Shown here piece after piece: positions 47,695-58,120 of a stretch of DNA of 64,000 nt. Below the pieces are notes generated by a model. It worked only from the letters and a program-made list of their open reading frames with translations, was not told the DNA's origin and did not search any database. The translations under genes and the position numbers were made by a program. The stretch is from an uncultured Pelagibacteraceae bacterium (GTDB lineage: Bacteria > Pseudomonadota > Alphaproteobacteria > Pelagibacterales > Pelagibacteraceae): assembly GCA_902555185.1 (NCBI GenBank), contig CACDSA010000001.1:47313-111312 (forward strand), read 5' to 3'. Position 1 is the first letter of the stretch. Each line of letters starts with the position of its first letter.

Positions 47695-49215
47695 TTAGGA
47701 TAATTTAGGAAGTAAAACTTCAACCTGTGCTCCTTTTGCATTAAGTCTATTTGAAGCTGCTATTGTACCTTTATGTAATTGGACAATATTTTTTACAATA
47801 TTTAAACCTAAGCCAGAATGTTTTCCAAAACTCGTAGGCCTATTGCTATAAAAACGCTTAAAAATTTTCTGAGGGGATGTTTCAGCAAAACCAGGTCCCT
47901 CATCTTTTATTGATAGTAATAAATTACTAGATGTTTCTTCAAGGCTAATTTCAATTTTTTGATTATTCTCACTAAAAGAAATAGAGTTATCTAATAGGTT
48001 TGCAATAACTTGTTCTAATCTATTGCTTATACCAAATATAAAATAACCATTTTTACTTTTAATTTTATTTATAACTTTTATCTGAATTTTTTTATTTTGG
48101 TTAATAAGATCTTGATTAAAATCTTCTACTACACCATTTACAATTTCAATCAAATTAATCTTACTCATTTTCTCACGAGATAAAGATGCTTCATCTTTAA
48201 GCATTTGCGTATAATCAGTTATTAATCTCTCTATTCGTTCAACATCATGATTTATTATTTTAAGAAGTTTTTCACCCTCATTTTTTTCAGTAGTTTTATC
48301 TAAAAGTTCTGAAGCACTTTTTAAAGATGCTAGTGGATTTCTAATTTCATGAGCTAAATCATTTGAAAATGTTTCCGCTCTATTAGTTCGTTGTTGCAAT
48401 TCTTTGGTCATTTCATCAATTGATTGAGTTAATTTCCCAATTTCATCGTTTCTTATAAAAACTTTATTTATATCAATGGTCTGATTCGATTTTTTTTTAA
48501 TTCCATCACTAAATTTAACCAGCAGACCAATTGGTTTTAAAATATATTTATTTAAAAATAGAGAAAAAATTAAAATAACGATCACAACAGCGATCATAGT
48601 TCTTATGATAAAAGCTTTTCTCTCTTTAACAGCAATGGTGATATCATTTGCTTGTTCAGATACAACTATGTATCCAATGTCATTATTTTGAAATTTTATT
48701 TTGCTAAGTGTGCTTACAAAAAAATTATTTTTTTCATCATTTGTAAGTGTCATTATTTCATCATTATATTTATTCGTAATTATATCCTTAATTTCATCTT
48801 TTTGTTCCTCTTCAAGTCTTTCTTCAATCTCTGGTGTAATTATTTCAGTTCCTAAAGCTTCTTCAAAAATTATGTCTGATCCCGTAAAAACACTTTGATC
48901 CAAGTCTAAAATATTTGTATCACCTATAAGATTTCCAGATAAATCATAAAATTGCACACGATCTAAGCTTTGAAATAAAAATCTAGTGGAGAGTAAGAAA
49001 TCTCTAATTCCCTCTTTTGTGTACTCTATATTTAGTCTTTCAAGATTTTCTTTAGTATTATTAATAACAATTTTGTGGTTATCTGATCTTTCTTTAACTA
49101 ACGTTGGCTGGATTGCTTCAAGGTATATAATTGTAAAAAGTCCTAAGACAGAAAAGACTGTAAGATTAATTATTAAAAACTTCTTTAGAATAGAAGCTGA
49201 TTTTTTTTGTTTCAT
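47695..49215 (-). CDS. chvG: ChvG-type sensor histidine kinase
   Basis: HAMP, DLAHEIRNPLASLKSASELL, GLGLNIVKNIVQLHKG; paired with response regulator. Confidence 0.9.
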   Translation of the reverse strand: MKQKKSASILKKFLIINLTVFSVLGLFTIIYLEAIQPTLVKERSDNHKIVINNTKENLERLNIEYTKEGIRDFLLSTRFLFQSLDRVQFYDLSGNLIGDTNILDLDQSVFTGSDIIFEEALGTEIITPEIEERLEEEQKDEIKDIITNKYNDEIMTLTNDEKNNFFVSTLSKIKFQNNDIGYIVVSEQANDITIAVKERKAFIIRTMIAVVIVILIFSLFLNKYILKPIGLLVKFSDGIKKKSNQTIDINKVFIRNDEIGKLTQSIDEMTKELQQRTNRAETFSNDLAHEIRNPLASLKSASELLDKTTEKNEGEKLLKIINHDVERIERLITDYTQMLKDEASLSREKMSKINLIEIVNGVVEDFNQDLINQNKKIQIKVINKIKSKNGYFIFGISNRLEQVIANLLDNSISFSENNQKIEISLEETSSNLLLSIKDEGPGFAETSPQKIFKRFYSNRPTSFGKHSGLGLNIVKNIVQLHKGTIAASNRLNAKGAQVEVLLPKLS

Positions 49216-49913
49216 TAGCTAACATTCCATCTATACCCGCTTCCATATCTAGTTTCAATTGCAGAAAACTTTTCATCTACCTTTTTAAACTTTTTTCTTA
49301 TTCTTTTTACATGACTATCAATAGTTCTATCTTCAATTTCTGTATTTTCCTTATAGGCAATATCCATTAAATGTGCTCTTTCTTTTATCACACCTGGTCT
49401 TTTAGCTAATTCTTTGACAATTAAAAATTCAGTAGTTGTCAATTTATCTGGTAAGGCTTTTCCGTTCCACTCGCACTCTAACTGAGCAGGATCTAATTTT
49501 AACTTACCATGGCTAATTATATTTTTTGTGTCATCGACAGTGCTAGTTTTTTTTCTTAGTTGAACTCTTATTCTCTCTATTAAAACTTTGGTTGAAAAAC
49601 CACCAGATTTTTTAACAAAATCGTCAGCGCCTAACTTTAAACCAAGGAGTTCGTCAACCTCATCATCTTTTGATGTTAAAAAGATTATTGGAATTGACAT
49701 TTTTTTTTTAAGTTTTTTTAGCAACTCTTCTCCATCCATTCTTGGCATTTTAATATCTAGAATTGCTAAATCAGGTGGATTTCTAGTCAATCCAATTAAA
49801 GCAGACTCTCCGTCAATATAAGTTTGGACTTTAAAACCTTCTCTTTCTAACGCCATGCTTATACTTGTTAGTATATTTCTATCATCATCTACTAAAGCAA
49901 TTGTTTGGGTCAT
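49215..49913 (-). CDS. chvI: ChvI-type response regulator
   Basis: IALVDDDRNILTSISMALE, LDIKMPRMDGEELL, winged-helix output domain. Confidence 0.92.
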   Translation of the reverse strand: MTQTIALVDDDRNILTSISMALEREGFKVQTYIDGESALIGLTRNPPDLAILDIKMPRMDGEELLKKLKKKMSIPIIFLTSKDDEVDELLGLKLGADDFVKKSGGFSTKVLIERIRVQLRKKTSTVDDTKNIISHGKLKLDPAQLECEWNGKALPDKLTTTEFLIVKELAKRPGVIKERAHLMDIAYKENTEIEDRTIDSHVKRIRKKFKKVDEKFSAIETRYGSGYRWNVS

Positions 49914-49952
49914 ATTTTTATTCTCTTGATTATGATGTCAAAATTTAGGCGT

Positions 49953-52718
49953 TTAATGGGCTTCTCCCCAATTGTTTCCTGAGTTAACACTAACTTCTAA
50001 GGGTATAGAAAACATATGATGATCCGAACTTGAAACTGAAGTCATTGCCTCTTTTACTATCTTCTTTACTTCATTCTCATCTTTTTTTAAACACTCAAAA
50101 ATAAGTTCATCGTGTATTTGCAAAAGCATTTTTGCATTCTTTTTTTCTTCAAGAACCTTATCAATTTTTATCATTGCCAATCTAATAATATCTGCAGCTG
50201 ATCCTTGTATTGGAGCATTAATGGCTGCTCTTTCTTGAAAAGCTCGTACACTAAAATTTTTATCATTAATTCCTCTTAAATGAATTCTTCTTCCAAAAAT
50301 ATTTGTAACAAAACCCTGCTTCCTGCAAGTTTTAATCGTAGTGTTCATATAATCTTTTATCTCAGGGAATTTCCTAAAATATGAATTAATAAAACTTAAA
50401 GCTTCTTCGTTTGATACAGATATTTGTTTTGCTAATCCATATTGTGTTATTCCGTAAATAATTCCAAAATTAATAGCCTTTGCTTTTCGTCTAAAATCAT
50501 CTGTCACTTTTGCAATTGGAATATCAAAAACTTGGCTTGCTGTTAAAGAATGGATATCTTGATTATTTTTAAAAGCTTTCTTTAGTTCTTTTACATCAGC
50601 CATATCGGCAAGAATTCTCATTTCTATTTGATTATAGTCTGCTGAAATAAGTAAATTATTTTTATCAGCTACAAATGCTTTCCTAATCTCTTTGCCATCC
50701 AAAGTTTTTATAGGAATATTTTGTAAATTTGGATCACTCGAGGCTAGCCTGCCAGTATTAGTTGCTGCTAGTAAGAAAGAAGTGTGAACTCTTTTTGTTT
50801 TTTTACTTATATGATCTTGCAAAGCGTCTGTGTAAGTGCTTTTTAGTTTTGAAACCTGCCGCCATTCTAAAACCAAATTAGGAAATTTATGTCCTGTGGA
50901 AGCTAAATCTTCTAAGATTTTAGCACTCGTAGCTAAACTGCCTTTTTTTGTTTTTTTTAACTTAGCTATCTTTAGGTCATTGTAAATTATTTCTCCTAAT
51001 TGTTTTGGTGATCCGATATTGAATTTTTTACCTGATATTTTGTAAATTTCTTTTTCAATAGTTATTAATCTTTCCTCAAATTTCTTAGAAAGCTTTTTAA
51101 GATAAGCATCATCAACTTTTATGCCGTTCATCTCAAGCCTTGAAAGGATTTTGATCATTGGTTTTTCAAACTCCTCATAAACTCTTTCTAACTTTTCCTC
51201 AGATACTCTTTCAGATAAAACTTCATATAATCTTAGAGTTATGTCTGCATCTTCAGCAGCATATTCAGTGGCAGGTTTAATATCTACATCTGCAAAATTT
51301 AATTGTTTTTTTCCAGTGCCTACCAAATCTTTATACGAGATAGTTTTATGGCCAAGGTGCAATTCAGATAGAGTATCCATGTTATGTCTATTATTTCCAG
51401 CATCTAATGTATACGAAAGTAACATCGTGTCTTCTATTGAGCTTAATTCGATGCCGTTATTTTTAAATATAATAAAATCGTATTTAATATTTTGGCCGAC
51501 TTTTTTTATACTTGGATCTTCTAAAATTGGTTTAAGTTTTTTTAAAACTATATCCTTTTTTAATTCCGTTCTATCTTTATGACCTACTGGAATATAAAAG
51601 GCCTGGTTAGCCTCATAACATAAAGATATACCCACTAGATCTGCTTCTTGTGGATTTAGAGAAGAAGTTTCAGTATCAATCGCTATAACTGCTTTTTCAT
51701 CTAGTTTTTTTATTAATTCGTCAAGTTGTTTTTCTTTTGAAATAGTTTTGTAGATCTTGGTATTTATCTTATTATTTTTTTTTACTAGAGTTTTGTTGTT
51801 AAAATCTTTATTTGATGGTTCGCCATAAAAACTAATTGCTTTGCTTAGCAGTCTATTAAACTCCATTTCTCTTAAAAAATCATACAATCTATCTCTATCT
51901 ATATCTTTAATGATGAAATCAGCAGCATCATTCTTGAGTGGGACATCATTTTTCAAAGTAACTAATTGCTTACTAATCATGGCTTTATCTTTGTTAGATA
52001 GCAATGTTTCTCTTCTTTTATTTTGAGGTATTTCTGATGCCTTTTTTAATAAATTTTCTAACGTTTTGTATTTATTTATAAGTTCTGATGCTGTTTTAAT
52101 GCCAATGCCGGGAACTCCTGGGACGTTATCTGAGCTGTCTCCAGCAAGTGATTGCACGTCTATTACTTGATCTGGTTTAACTCCAAATTTTTCGATTACT
52201 TCTTTTTCACCTATTACTTTACTTTTCATAGGATCAAATAGTCTGACTTTATTTGATACTAACTGCATCAAATCTTTATCAGATGAAATTACGGTTACCT
52301 TTGCTCCTGCTTCTGTAATTTTTTTTGCATAAGTTGCTATAAGGTCATCTGCTTCATAATTTGAAAGTTCAATTGATGGTAAATTGAAAGCTTCAACAGA
52401 TTTTCTTATATATTCAAACTGAGGGGCTAAATCATCAGGTGCTTCTGCCCTGTTTGCTTTATAATCACTGTATATTTCATTTCTAAAATTTTTTCTAGCT
52501 GAGTCAAATATAACAGCAAAATGAGTAGGTTTGTTTTTAGAATCATCTGATCTAGCATCCTCTAAAAGTTTAAAAAGCATCGAACAAAAACCACTAACAG
52601 CTCCTGTGGGCAGACCGTCACTTTTTCTAGATAAAGGCGGTAAAGCGTAATAAGCTCTGAATATATAGCCTGAACCATCTATTAAATAAAAATGATCTGT
52701 TTTTTTTATTGAACTCAT
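49953..52718 (-). CDS. polA: DNA polymerase I
   Basis: YLIDGSGYIFRAYYALP, DTETSSLNP 3'-5' exonuclease, SADYNQIEMRILADMA, QIHDELIFE. Confidence 0.97.
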   Translation of the reverse strand: MSSIKKTDHFYLIDGSGYIFRAYYALPPLSRKSDGLPTGAVSGFCSMLFKLLEDARSDDSKNKPTHFAVIFDSARKNFRNEIYSDYKANRAEAPDDLAPQFEYIRKSVEAFNLPSIELSNYEADDLIATYAKKITEAGAKVTVISSDKDLMQLVSNKVRLFDPMKSKVIGEKEVIEKFGVKPDQVIDVQSLAGDSSDNVPGVPGIGIKTASELINKYKTLENLLKKASEIPQNKRRETLLSNKDKAMISKQLVTLKNDVPLKNDAADFIIKDIDRDRLYDFLREMEFNRLLSKAISFYGEPSNKDFNNKTLVKKNNKINTKIYKTISKEKQLDELIKKLDEKAVIAIDTETSSLNPQEADLVGISLCYEANQAFYIPVGHKDRTELKKDIVLKKLKPILEDPSIKKVGQNIKYDFIIFKNNGIELSSIEDTMLLSYTLDAGNNRHNMDTLSELHLGHKTISYKDLVGTGKKQLNFADVDIKPATEYAAEDADITLRLYEVLSERVSEEKLERVYEEFEKPMIKILSRLEMNGIKVDDAYLKKLSKKFEERLITIEKEIYKISGKKFNIGSPKQLGEIIYNDLKIAKLKKTKKGSLATSAKILEDLASTGHKFPNLVLEWRQVSKLKSTYTDALQDHISKKTKRVHTSFLLAATNTGRLASSDPNLQNIPIKTLDGKEIRKAFVADKNNLLISADYNQIEMRILADMADVKELKKAFKNNQDIHSLTASQVFDIPIAKVTDDFRRKAKAINFGIIYGITQYGLAKQISVSNEEALSFINSYFRKFPEIKDYMNTTIKTCRKQGFVTNIFGRRIHLRGINDKNFSVRAFQERAAINAPIQGSAADIIRLAMIKIDKVLEEKKNAKMLLQIHDELIFECLKKDENEVKKIVKEAMTSVSSSDHHMFSIPLEVSVNSGNNWGEAH

Positions 52719-52760
52719 ATATACATATTACATTGAATTCTTAACTAAGATTAAAAAATT

Positions 52761-53690
52761 ATGTCTAATAATGCTTTAACTGTTGAAAATCTTAATAAAA
52801 CCTATTCAAATTCCAAAACAAAAAAAGAAACTAAAGCTATAACTGATTTAAATTTTGAAGTTAAAGAGGGAGAAGTTTTCGGACTGCTTGGGCCGAATGG
52901 TGCTGGCAAAACAACTTTTTTAAGTATTTTAGGAGGAACAGTTACTAAAACATCCGGATATGTTAATGTTTGGGGTTTCGATCTAGACAAAAACCCAAGG
53001 CAAGTTAAAGCTTCGATAGGAATAGTTCCGCAGGAAGTAAACTTAGATGCTTTTTTCAGTCCAAAACAATTACTAGAACTTCAAGCTGGTCTTTATGGAA
53101 TAGCCAAAAGAGATAGAATAACAGACTTAATACTTCAAATGGTTTCCTTGGAAAGTAAGGCTAACGCGTATTCAAGAAGTTTATCTGGTGGTATGAAAAG
53201 AAGACTTTTAATTGCAAAAGCAATGGTTCACCAGCCTCCAATATTAATTTTGGATGAGCCAACAGCAGGAGTGGATGTGGAGCTTAGAAACAACCTTTGG
53301 AATAATGTAAAAAAACTTAATAAAGAGGGTGTAACAATAATTTTAACAACTCACTATCTTTTGGAGGCGCAAGAAATGTGTGATCGTATAGCTATCATTG
53401 ATAAAGGTAATTTAGTTGCTTTAGATACAACAGAAAAACTTTTAGAGAGAATTAAAACTAAAAAAATCAATTTCAAGGTTAAAAATGTAAATTTAAATCT
53501 CCCCCTAATTATGAAAGGTATTAAGTTTAAAATCATTTCAAAAAATCAAATTACTGCAATATATGAAAAAAATTCATTAAATTTTGGTGAAATAATTAAT
53601 TATTTTAAGCAAAATGACTTAAAAATTGAGGACATTTCCACAGATGATGGTGACTTGGAAGATGTATTTATACAATTAACAAAGCACTAG
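52761..53690 (+). CDS. ABC transporter ATP-binding protein (ABC-2 type)
   Basis: LLGPNGAGKTTFLSILGG, SLSGGMKRRLLIAKAM, LILDEPTAGVD. Confidence 0.93.
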   Translation: MSNNALTVENLNKTYSNSKTKKETKAITDLNFEVKEGEVFGLLGPNGAGKTTFLSILGGTVTKTSGYVNVWGFDLDKNPRQVKASIGIVPQEVNLDAFFSPKQLLELQAGLYGIAKRDRITDLILQMVSLESKANAYSRSLSGGMKRRLLIAKAMVHQPPILILDEPTAGVDVELRNNLWNNVKKLNKEGVTIILTTHYLLEAQEMCDRIAIIDKGNLVALDTTEKLLERIKTKKINFKVKNVNLNLPLIMKGIKFKIISKNQITAIYEKNSLNFGEIINYFKQNDLKIEDISTDDGDLEDVFIQLTKH

Positions 53691-53721
53691 ATTTTAATGA
53701 AAAAAATGTTTATTTAATTGT

Positions 53722-54273
53722 ATGGAATTAGTAAAAAATTTAAAACAATCAAAAATATTAAAATATGTTTTCCTAGCTTTAATTGGAAGCATAGTCTTAG
53801 CTATTTCTTCAAAAATTAAAATTCCTTTTTATCCTGTTCCAATGACGATGCAAACATTTGTGATTTTAGTAATAGGTATTGGTTTTGGTTGGAAATTAGG
53901 ATTGGCAACTGTATCTTTATATTTATTCGAAGGAATTATTGGATTACCTGTTTTTTCAGGAACTCCGGAAAAAGGTATAGGATTAATTTATTTTACTGGT
54001 CCTACAATGGGTTATCTCTTGGGTTTCTTAGTTGCAGTCTATATTTCTGGAAAATTTACTTATGATAGTAATGTAATAAAAAACTTTTTAAAACTTTTGC
54101 TTGCAACAAGTTTTATTTATTTTTTAGGAATGTCTTGGTTGGGGAATTTAATTGGCTGGGATAAACCAATTTATCAGTTGGGTGCACATCCTTTTTTACT
54201 TGCAGAACTTTTCAAAATACTAATTGCTACCTTTGCAATTAATCAAATCAAAAAAATTAAAAAATTAATTTAG
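53722..54273 (+). CDS. bioY: Biotin transporter BioY
   Basis: ISSKIKIPFYPVPMTMQTFVILVIGIGFGWKLGLATVSLYLFEGIIGLPVFSG. Confidence 0.93.
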   Translation: MELVKNLKQSKILKYVFLALIGSIVLAISSKIKIPFYPVPMTMQTFVILVIGIGFGWKLGLATVSLYLFEGIIGLPVFSGTPEKGIGLIYFTGPTMGYLLGFLVAVYISGKFTYDSNVIKNFLKLLLATSFIYFLGMSWLGNLIGWDKPIYQLGAHPFLLAELFKILIATFAINQIKKIKKLI

Positions 54274-54275
54274 TT

Positions 54276-54875
54276 TTATCTTGGAGACCTTTTAGAAAGA
54301 ATTCTTTGAAGGGTTCTTCTGTGCATTTTAAGTCTTCTTGCTGTCTCAGAAACATTTCTATTACATAATTCGAAGACTCGGTGTATATGTTCCCATTTTA
54401 CTCTATCGGCAGACATTGGGTTTTCAGGTGGTTTTGCTTTTGACTCAGGTGAAGCCAATAAAGCCGCCTCAACGTCATCTGCATCTACAGGTTTAGCTAT
54501 ATAATCGATTGCGCCTTCTTTCACTGCAGCTACAGCCGTAGGTAGATTCCCGTATCCCGTTAACATTACAATTCTGCTATCTTTTTTATTTTTTGAAAGT
54601 TCTTTAACAACATCCAATCCATTGCCATCTTCAAGCCTAAGATCAATTACAGCAAAGGCTGTAGGAGCTGTTTTAGCAATATTAAGACCCTCAGCTACTG
54701 ATTTGGCCTCTTTAATTTGAAATCCTTTCTTTTCCATGGCTCTTGCAAGCCTACCCCTTAAAGGATCATCATCATCAAGGATTAATAGCGATTTATCAGC
54801 AAAGTCTGCTAATTTTAGCTGCTCTGGGGCGTTTTTTTGCGATCTCATATAGAGCCATATAGGTACTGTTGACAA
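54276..54875 (-). CDS. regA: RegA/PrrA/ActR-type redox response regulator
   Basis: LLILDDDDPLRGRLARAMEKKGF, VIDLRLEDGNGLDVV, Fis-type HTH NVSETARRLKMHRRTLQRILSKRSPR. Confidence 0.92.
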   Translation of the reverse strand: MSTVPIWLYMRSQKNAPEQLKLADFADKSLLILDDDDPLRGRLARAMEKKGFQIKEAKSVAEGLNIAKTAPTAFAVIDLRLEDGNGLDVVKELSKNKKDSRIVMLTGYGNLPTAVAAVKEGAIDYIAKPVDADDVEAALLASPESKAKPPENPMSADRVKWEHIHRVFELCNRNVSETARRLKMHRRTLQRILSKRSPR

Positions 54876-54920
54876 AATTTCAACACGACAAAAATGTCCT
54901 TTTTTTCTTTACATAGAGTT

Positions 54921-54958
54921 AAAAAAACCTTAAACGCGAAATAAATAAGGTTTTTTTT
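54921..54958 (+). terminator. Terminator-like hairpin with U tract upstream of the decarboxylase gene
   Basis: aaaaaaacctt-N15-aaggtttttttt; about 50 nt before the ODC-like start codon. Confidence 0.45.
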
Positions 54959-55007
54959 ATTAAATTTTTTAAAAAATCTTTGTGTAATTAAACGAGGGAC
55001 ACATGAA

Positions 55008-56189
55008 ATGGGAAAATTTAAAACAGTTAACGAATTAGTTAACTCATTACAACCAGATTACCCCGTATATTGTATACGGCTAAACGAGATTAAAAAATCC
55101 GTAAAATTTTTTAAAGATAATTTTCCTGGAGAAATACTCTACGCTGTTAAGACGAATCCAAACGAAAAAATTATTAAACAGATTATTGCTAATGGTGTTA
55201 ATGAATTTGATGTTGCCTCTCTAAATGAAATTAAGCTCCTAAATAAAATTAAGTCAGATGCGAAATTACATTTTATGCATACTATTAAAAGTAAAGAAAG
55301 TATATCATCGGCTTACTTCAATTATGGTGTTAAAAGCTTTTCTCTTGATAGTAAAGATGAGTTAAGGAAAATTCTAGAAGCTACTAATCAAGCAAAAGAT
55401 TTAGAATTATTTGTAAGAATTGCAATTTCGAATGAACACGCTGAAATAGATCTATCTAGAAAATTTGGTGCGCTTCCCTCTGAAGCTTTAGGATTAGTAA
55501 GATTATGTAAGGAACATTCAAAAAAACTTGGCATAAGTTTTCACGTTGGCTCTCAATGTATGCATAAAATTTCTTACTCAAAAGGAATTCGTGAAATTGG
55601 AAATATTATTAAAAAAACAAAAATAGTACCAAATACAATTAATGTTGGCGGGGGATTTCCATCTATATATCCAGATCTCAATCCTGAACCATTAATTAAT
55701 TATATGGATGAAATTAAAAAAGAGCTAAATAACTTGAAATTAAATAAATTACCAGAAATCATATGTGAACCAGGAAGAGCTCTTGTAGCAGAAAGTGGAT
55801 CTACAATTGTGAAAGTTATTTTAAGAAAGAAAAATAATCTTTACATAAATGACGGAACGTATGGATCTTTATTTGATGCTGGAGCACCAAACTTTGTTTT
55901 ACCATCAAAGATGATTACAAGCGGAAGAATTCAGTCTAAAAAACTAACTGCTTTTAGTTTTTTTGGACCAACTTGTGATGGATTAGATTACATGAAAGGA
56001 CCTTTTTTGTTACCAAATAATATTAAAGAGGGTGACTATATAGAGTTAGGTCAGTTAGGAGCTTACAGTCTTACTTTCAGAACAAACTTCAACGGTTTTT
56101 ATTCAAATGATATTCACGAATTAAGTGACAAACCAATTATATCAATGTACGATAATGTTAATGATAAAGTTGGTTCTTTAGTAGCTTAA
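55008..56189 (+). CDS. Fold-type III PLP ornithine/diamino acid decarboxylase
   Basis: ILYAVKTNPNEKII, FHVGSQC, INVGGGFPS, EPGRALVAESG, FFGPTCDGLDYM. Confidence 0.9.
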   Translation: MGKFKTVNELVNSLQPDYPVYCIRLNEIKKSVKFFKDNFPGEILYAVKTNPNEKIIKQIIANGVNEFDVASLNEIKLLNKIKSDAKLHFMHTIKSKESISSAYFNYGVKSFSLDSKDELRKILEATNQAKDLELFVRIAISNEHAEIDLSRKFGALPSEALGLVRLCKEHSKKLGISFHVGSQCMHKISYSKGIREIGNIIKKTKIVPNTINVGGGFPSIYPDLNPEPLINYMDEIKKELNNLKLNKLPEIICEPGRALVAESGSTIVKVILRKKNNLYINDGTYGSLFDAGAPNFVLPSKMITSGRIQSKKLTAFSFFGPTCDGLDYMKGPFLLPNNIKEGDYIELGQLGAYSLTFRTNFNGFYSNDIHELSDKPIISMYDNVNDKVGSLVA

Positions 56190-57238
56190 TGAATAAAAAA
56201 AATAGTCCAAATATCGGACACAATAAAAAATCTTTGCTTAATTCCCCGGTTGAACACATCGATATCAAGTCTTTTGATGCTCGTAAAATTATTGATGGTA
56301 TGAGTAAGATGTCTTTTACTTCTAGAGATACAGCCAAAGCGGCAGCTATTTATAATGAAATGCTTGCAGATAAAGATTGTTCAATTTTTTTAACTTTAGC
56401 AGGCTCAACTTCAGCAGGTGGATGCATTGATTTATACACTGATTTAGTAAAACATAACATGGTTGATGCTATTGTGGCCACAGGGGCCTCGATTATAGAC
56501 ATGGATTTTTTTGAAGCTTTAGGCTTCAAACATTATCAAGGTTCTCAGTTTCAAGATGATACTGAACTAAGAAATAACTATATAGATAGAATTTATGATA
56601 CCTATATAGATGAGGAAGAACTACAAGCATGTGACCAAACTATTTGTGATATTGCAAATACATTAAAACCTAAAACTTATACCTCAAGAGAATTCATATT
56701 AGAGTTAGGAAAATATCTTAAATCTAATTCTAAAAAAAAAGGTTCTTTAATTGAGACTGCATATGATAATGATGTTCCAATATTTTGCCCAGCTTTCACT
56801 GATAGCTCTGCAGGTTTTGGGCTTGTAATGCATCAAGAAAAGAATCCTGATAAACATATTACAATTGACTCCATAAGAGAATTTAGAGAGTTGACTGAAA
56901 TTAAGCTTCGATCAAAGCAATCAGGACTGCTGATGATTGGGGGAGGAGTGCCTAAAAATTTCATTCAGGACACAGTTGTTTGTGCAGAATTGTTAGGCAA
57001 AAAGGTCGATATGCATAAATATGCTATACAAATAACTGTTGCTGATACTAGAGATGGTGCTTGCAGTAGTTCTACATTAAAAGAAGCTAGCTCATGGGGG
57101 AAAGTTGATATTACAAAAGAACAAATGGTATTTGCTGAAGCTACGAGTGTATTGCCATTAATTGCAAGTGATGCATATCATAGAGCTAATTGGAAAAAGA
57201 GAACAAAAAGAAATTTTTCACAAATATTTCAGTCTTAA
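56189..57238 (+). CDS. Deoxyhypusine synthase-like protein
   Basis: TLAGSTSAGGCIDLYTDLVKHNMVDAIVATGASIIDMDFFEAL, MIGGGVPKNFIQD, EASSWGKVDITKEQMVFAEATSVLPL. Confidence 0.88.
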   Translation: MNKKNSPNIGHNKKSLLNSPVEHIDIKSFDARKIIDGMSKMSFTSRDTAKAAAIYNEMLADKDCSIFLTLAGSTSAGGCIDLYTDLVKHNMVDAIVATGASIIDMDFFEALGFKHYQGSQFQDDTELRNNYIDRIYDTYIDEEELQACDQTICDIANTLKPKTYTSREFILELGKYLKSNSKKKGSLIETAYDNDVPIFCPAFTDSSAGFGLVMHQEKNPDKHITIDSIREFRELTEIKLRSKQSGLLMIGGGVPKNFIQDTVVCAELLGKKVDMHKYAIQITVADTRDGACSSSTLKEASSWGKVDITKEQMVFAEATSVLPLIASDAYHRANWKKRTKRNFSQIFQS

Positions 57239-58120
57239 ATGAATTACTTAGACCAAAAAAAAGGTTTTTTGGGATTTGATGCAAATCACAAATCTGAATC
57301 GCAAGTAGTTGTGGTGCCTTTCGGTTTAGAAAAAACTGTGAGCTATGGTAGCGGATGTAAGAATGGACCAAAAGAAATAATTAAGGCTTCTCATCAAGTT
57401 GAGTTATTTGACGAAGAGTTAAACAAAGAGCCATACAAAGAAATCGGTATTCAAACTTTAAAACCGTTTAAGATAAAAAATAAATTAAATGATGCTTTAA
57501 ATCAATTATCAGAAATTAATGAAAAGATACTTTCTGAGAATAAATTTCCGCTAATTCTAGGAGGAGAACACTCTATTACTCCAGGATCAATTAAACCATT
57601 TGCTAAAAGACATAAAGAGTTAATTCTTCTTCATTTTGATGCTCATGCCGATCTAAGAGAAAGTTATCAAGGAGAAAAGTTTTCTCATGCTTCTGCAATT
57701 AAAAGATGTCTAGATTTTAAAAATTTAAAAGTTGTGTCTTTTGGAATTAGAAATCTCTCAAAATCTGAAATGAATTTTTATAATAAGAATAAAGATAGGA
57801 TAGAAATTTTTTGGGCTAAAGATAAAAAGAATTGGGATCTTCAGAGATTAGATAATTTATTTGAAAATAAACAAGTTTATATTACTTTTGATGTAGATGG
57901 TTTTGACGCAAGTATTATGCCAGCAACTGGAACCCCAGAACCAGGTGGATTATTTTGGGACGAAGTTTTGCCAATTATAAAGAAAGTCTGCCAAATATCA
58001 AATATAGTTGGCGCGGACATTAACGAGCTAGCACCAATAAAAAAATTTGACTCATATAACTTTTTAGTCGCAAAATTAGCTTATAAGATCCTTTCATATG
58101 CTTTTGAATTTAAGCGTTAA
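57239..58120 (+). CDS. speB: Agmatinase/ureohydrolase family
   Basis: ILGGEHSIT, LLHFDAHADLRESYQG, ITFDVDGFDASIMPATGTPEPGG. Confidence 0.9.
   Translation: MNYLDQKKGFLGFDANHKSESQVVVVPFGLEKTVSYGSGCKNGPKEIIKASHQVELFDEELNKEPYKEIGIQTLKPFKIKNKLNDALNQLSEINEKILSENKFPLILGGEHSITPGSIKPFAKRHKELILLHFDAHADLRESYQGEKFSHASAIKRCLDFKNLKVVSFGIRNLSKSEMNFYNKNKDRIEIFWAKDKKNWDLQRLDNLFENKQVYITFDVDGFDASIMPATGTPEPGGLFWDEVLPIIKKVCQISNIVGADINELAPIKKFDSYNFLVAKLAYKILSYAFEFKR

Noticed and set aside
47640-47700. SAM/SAH riboswitch upstream of ahcY
   Set aside because: Gap of about 50 nt without conserved aptamer elements.
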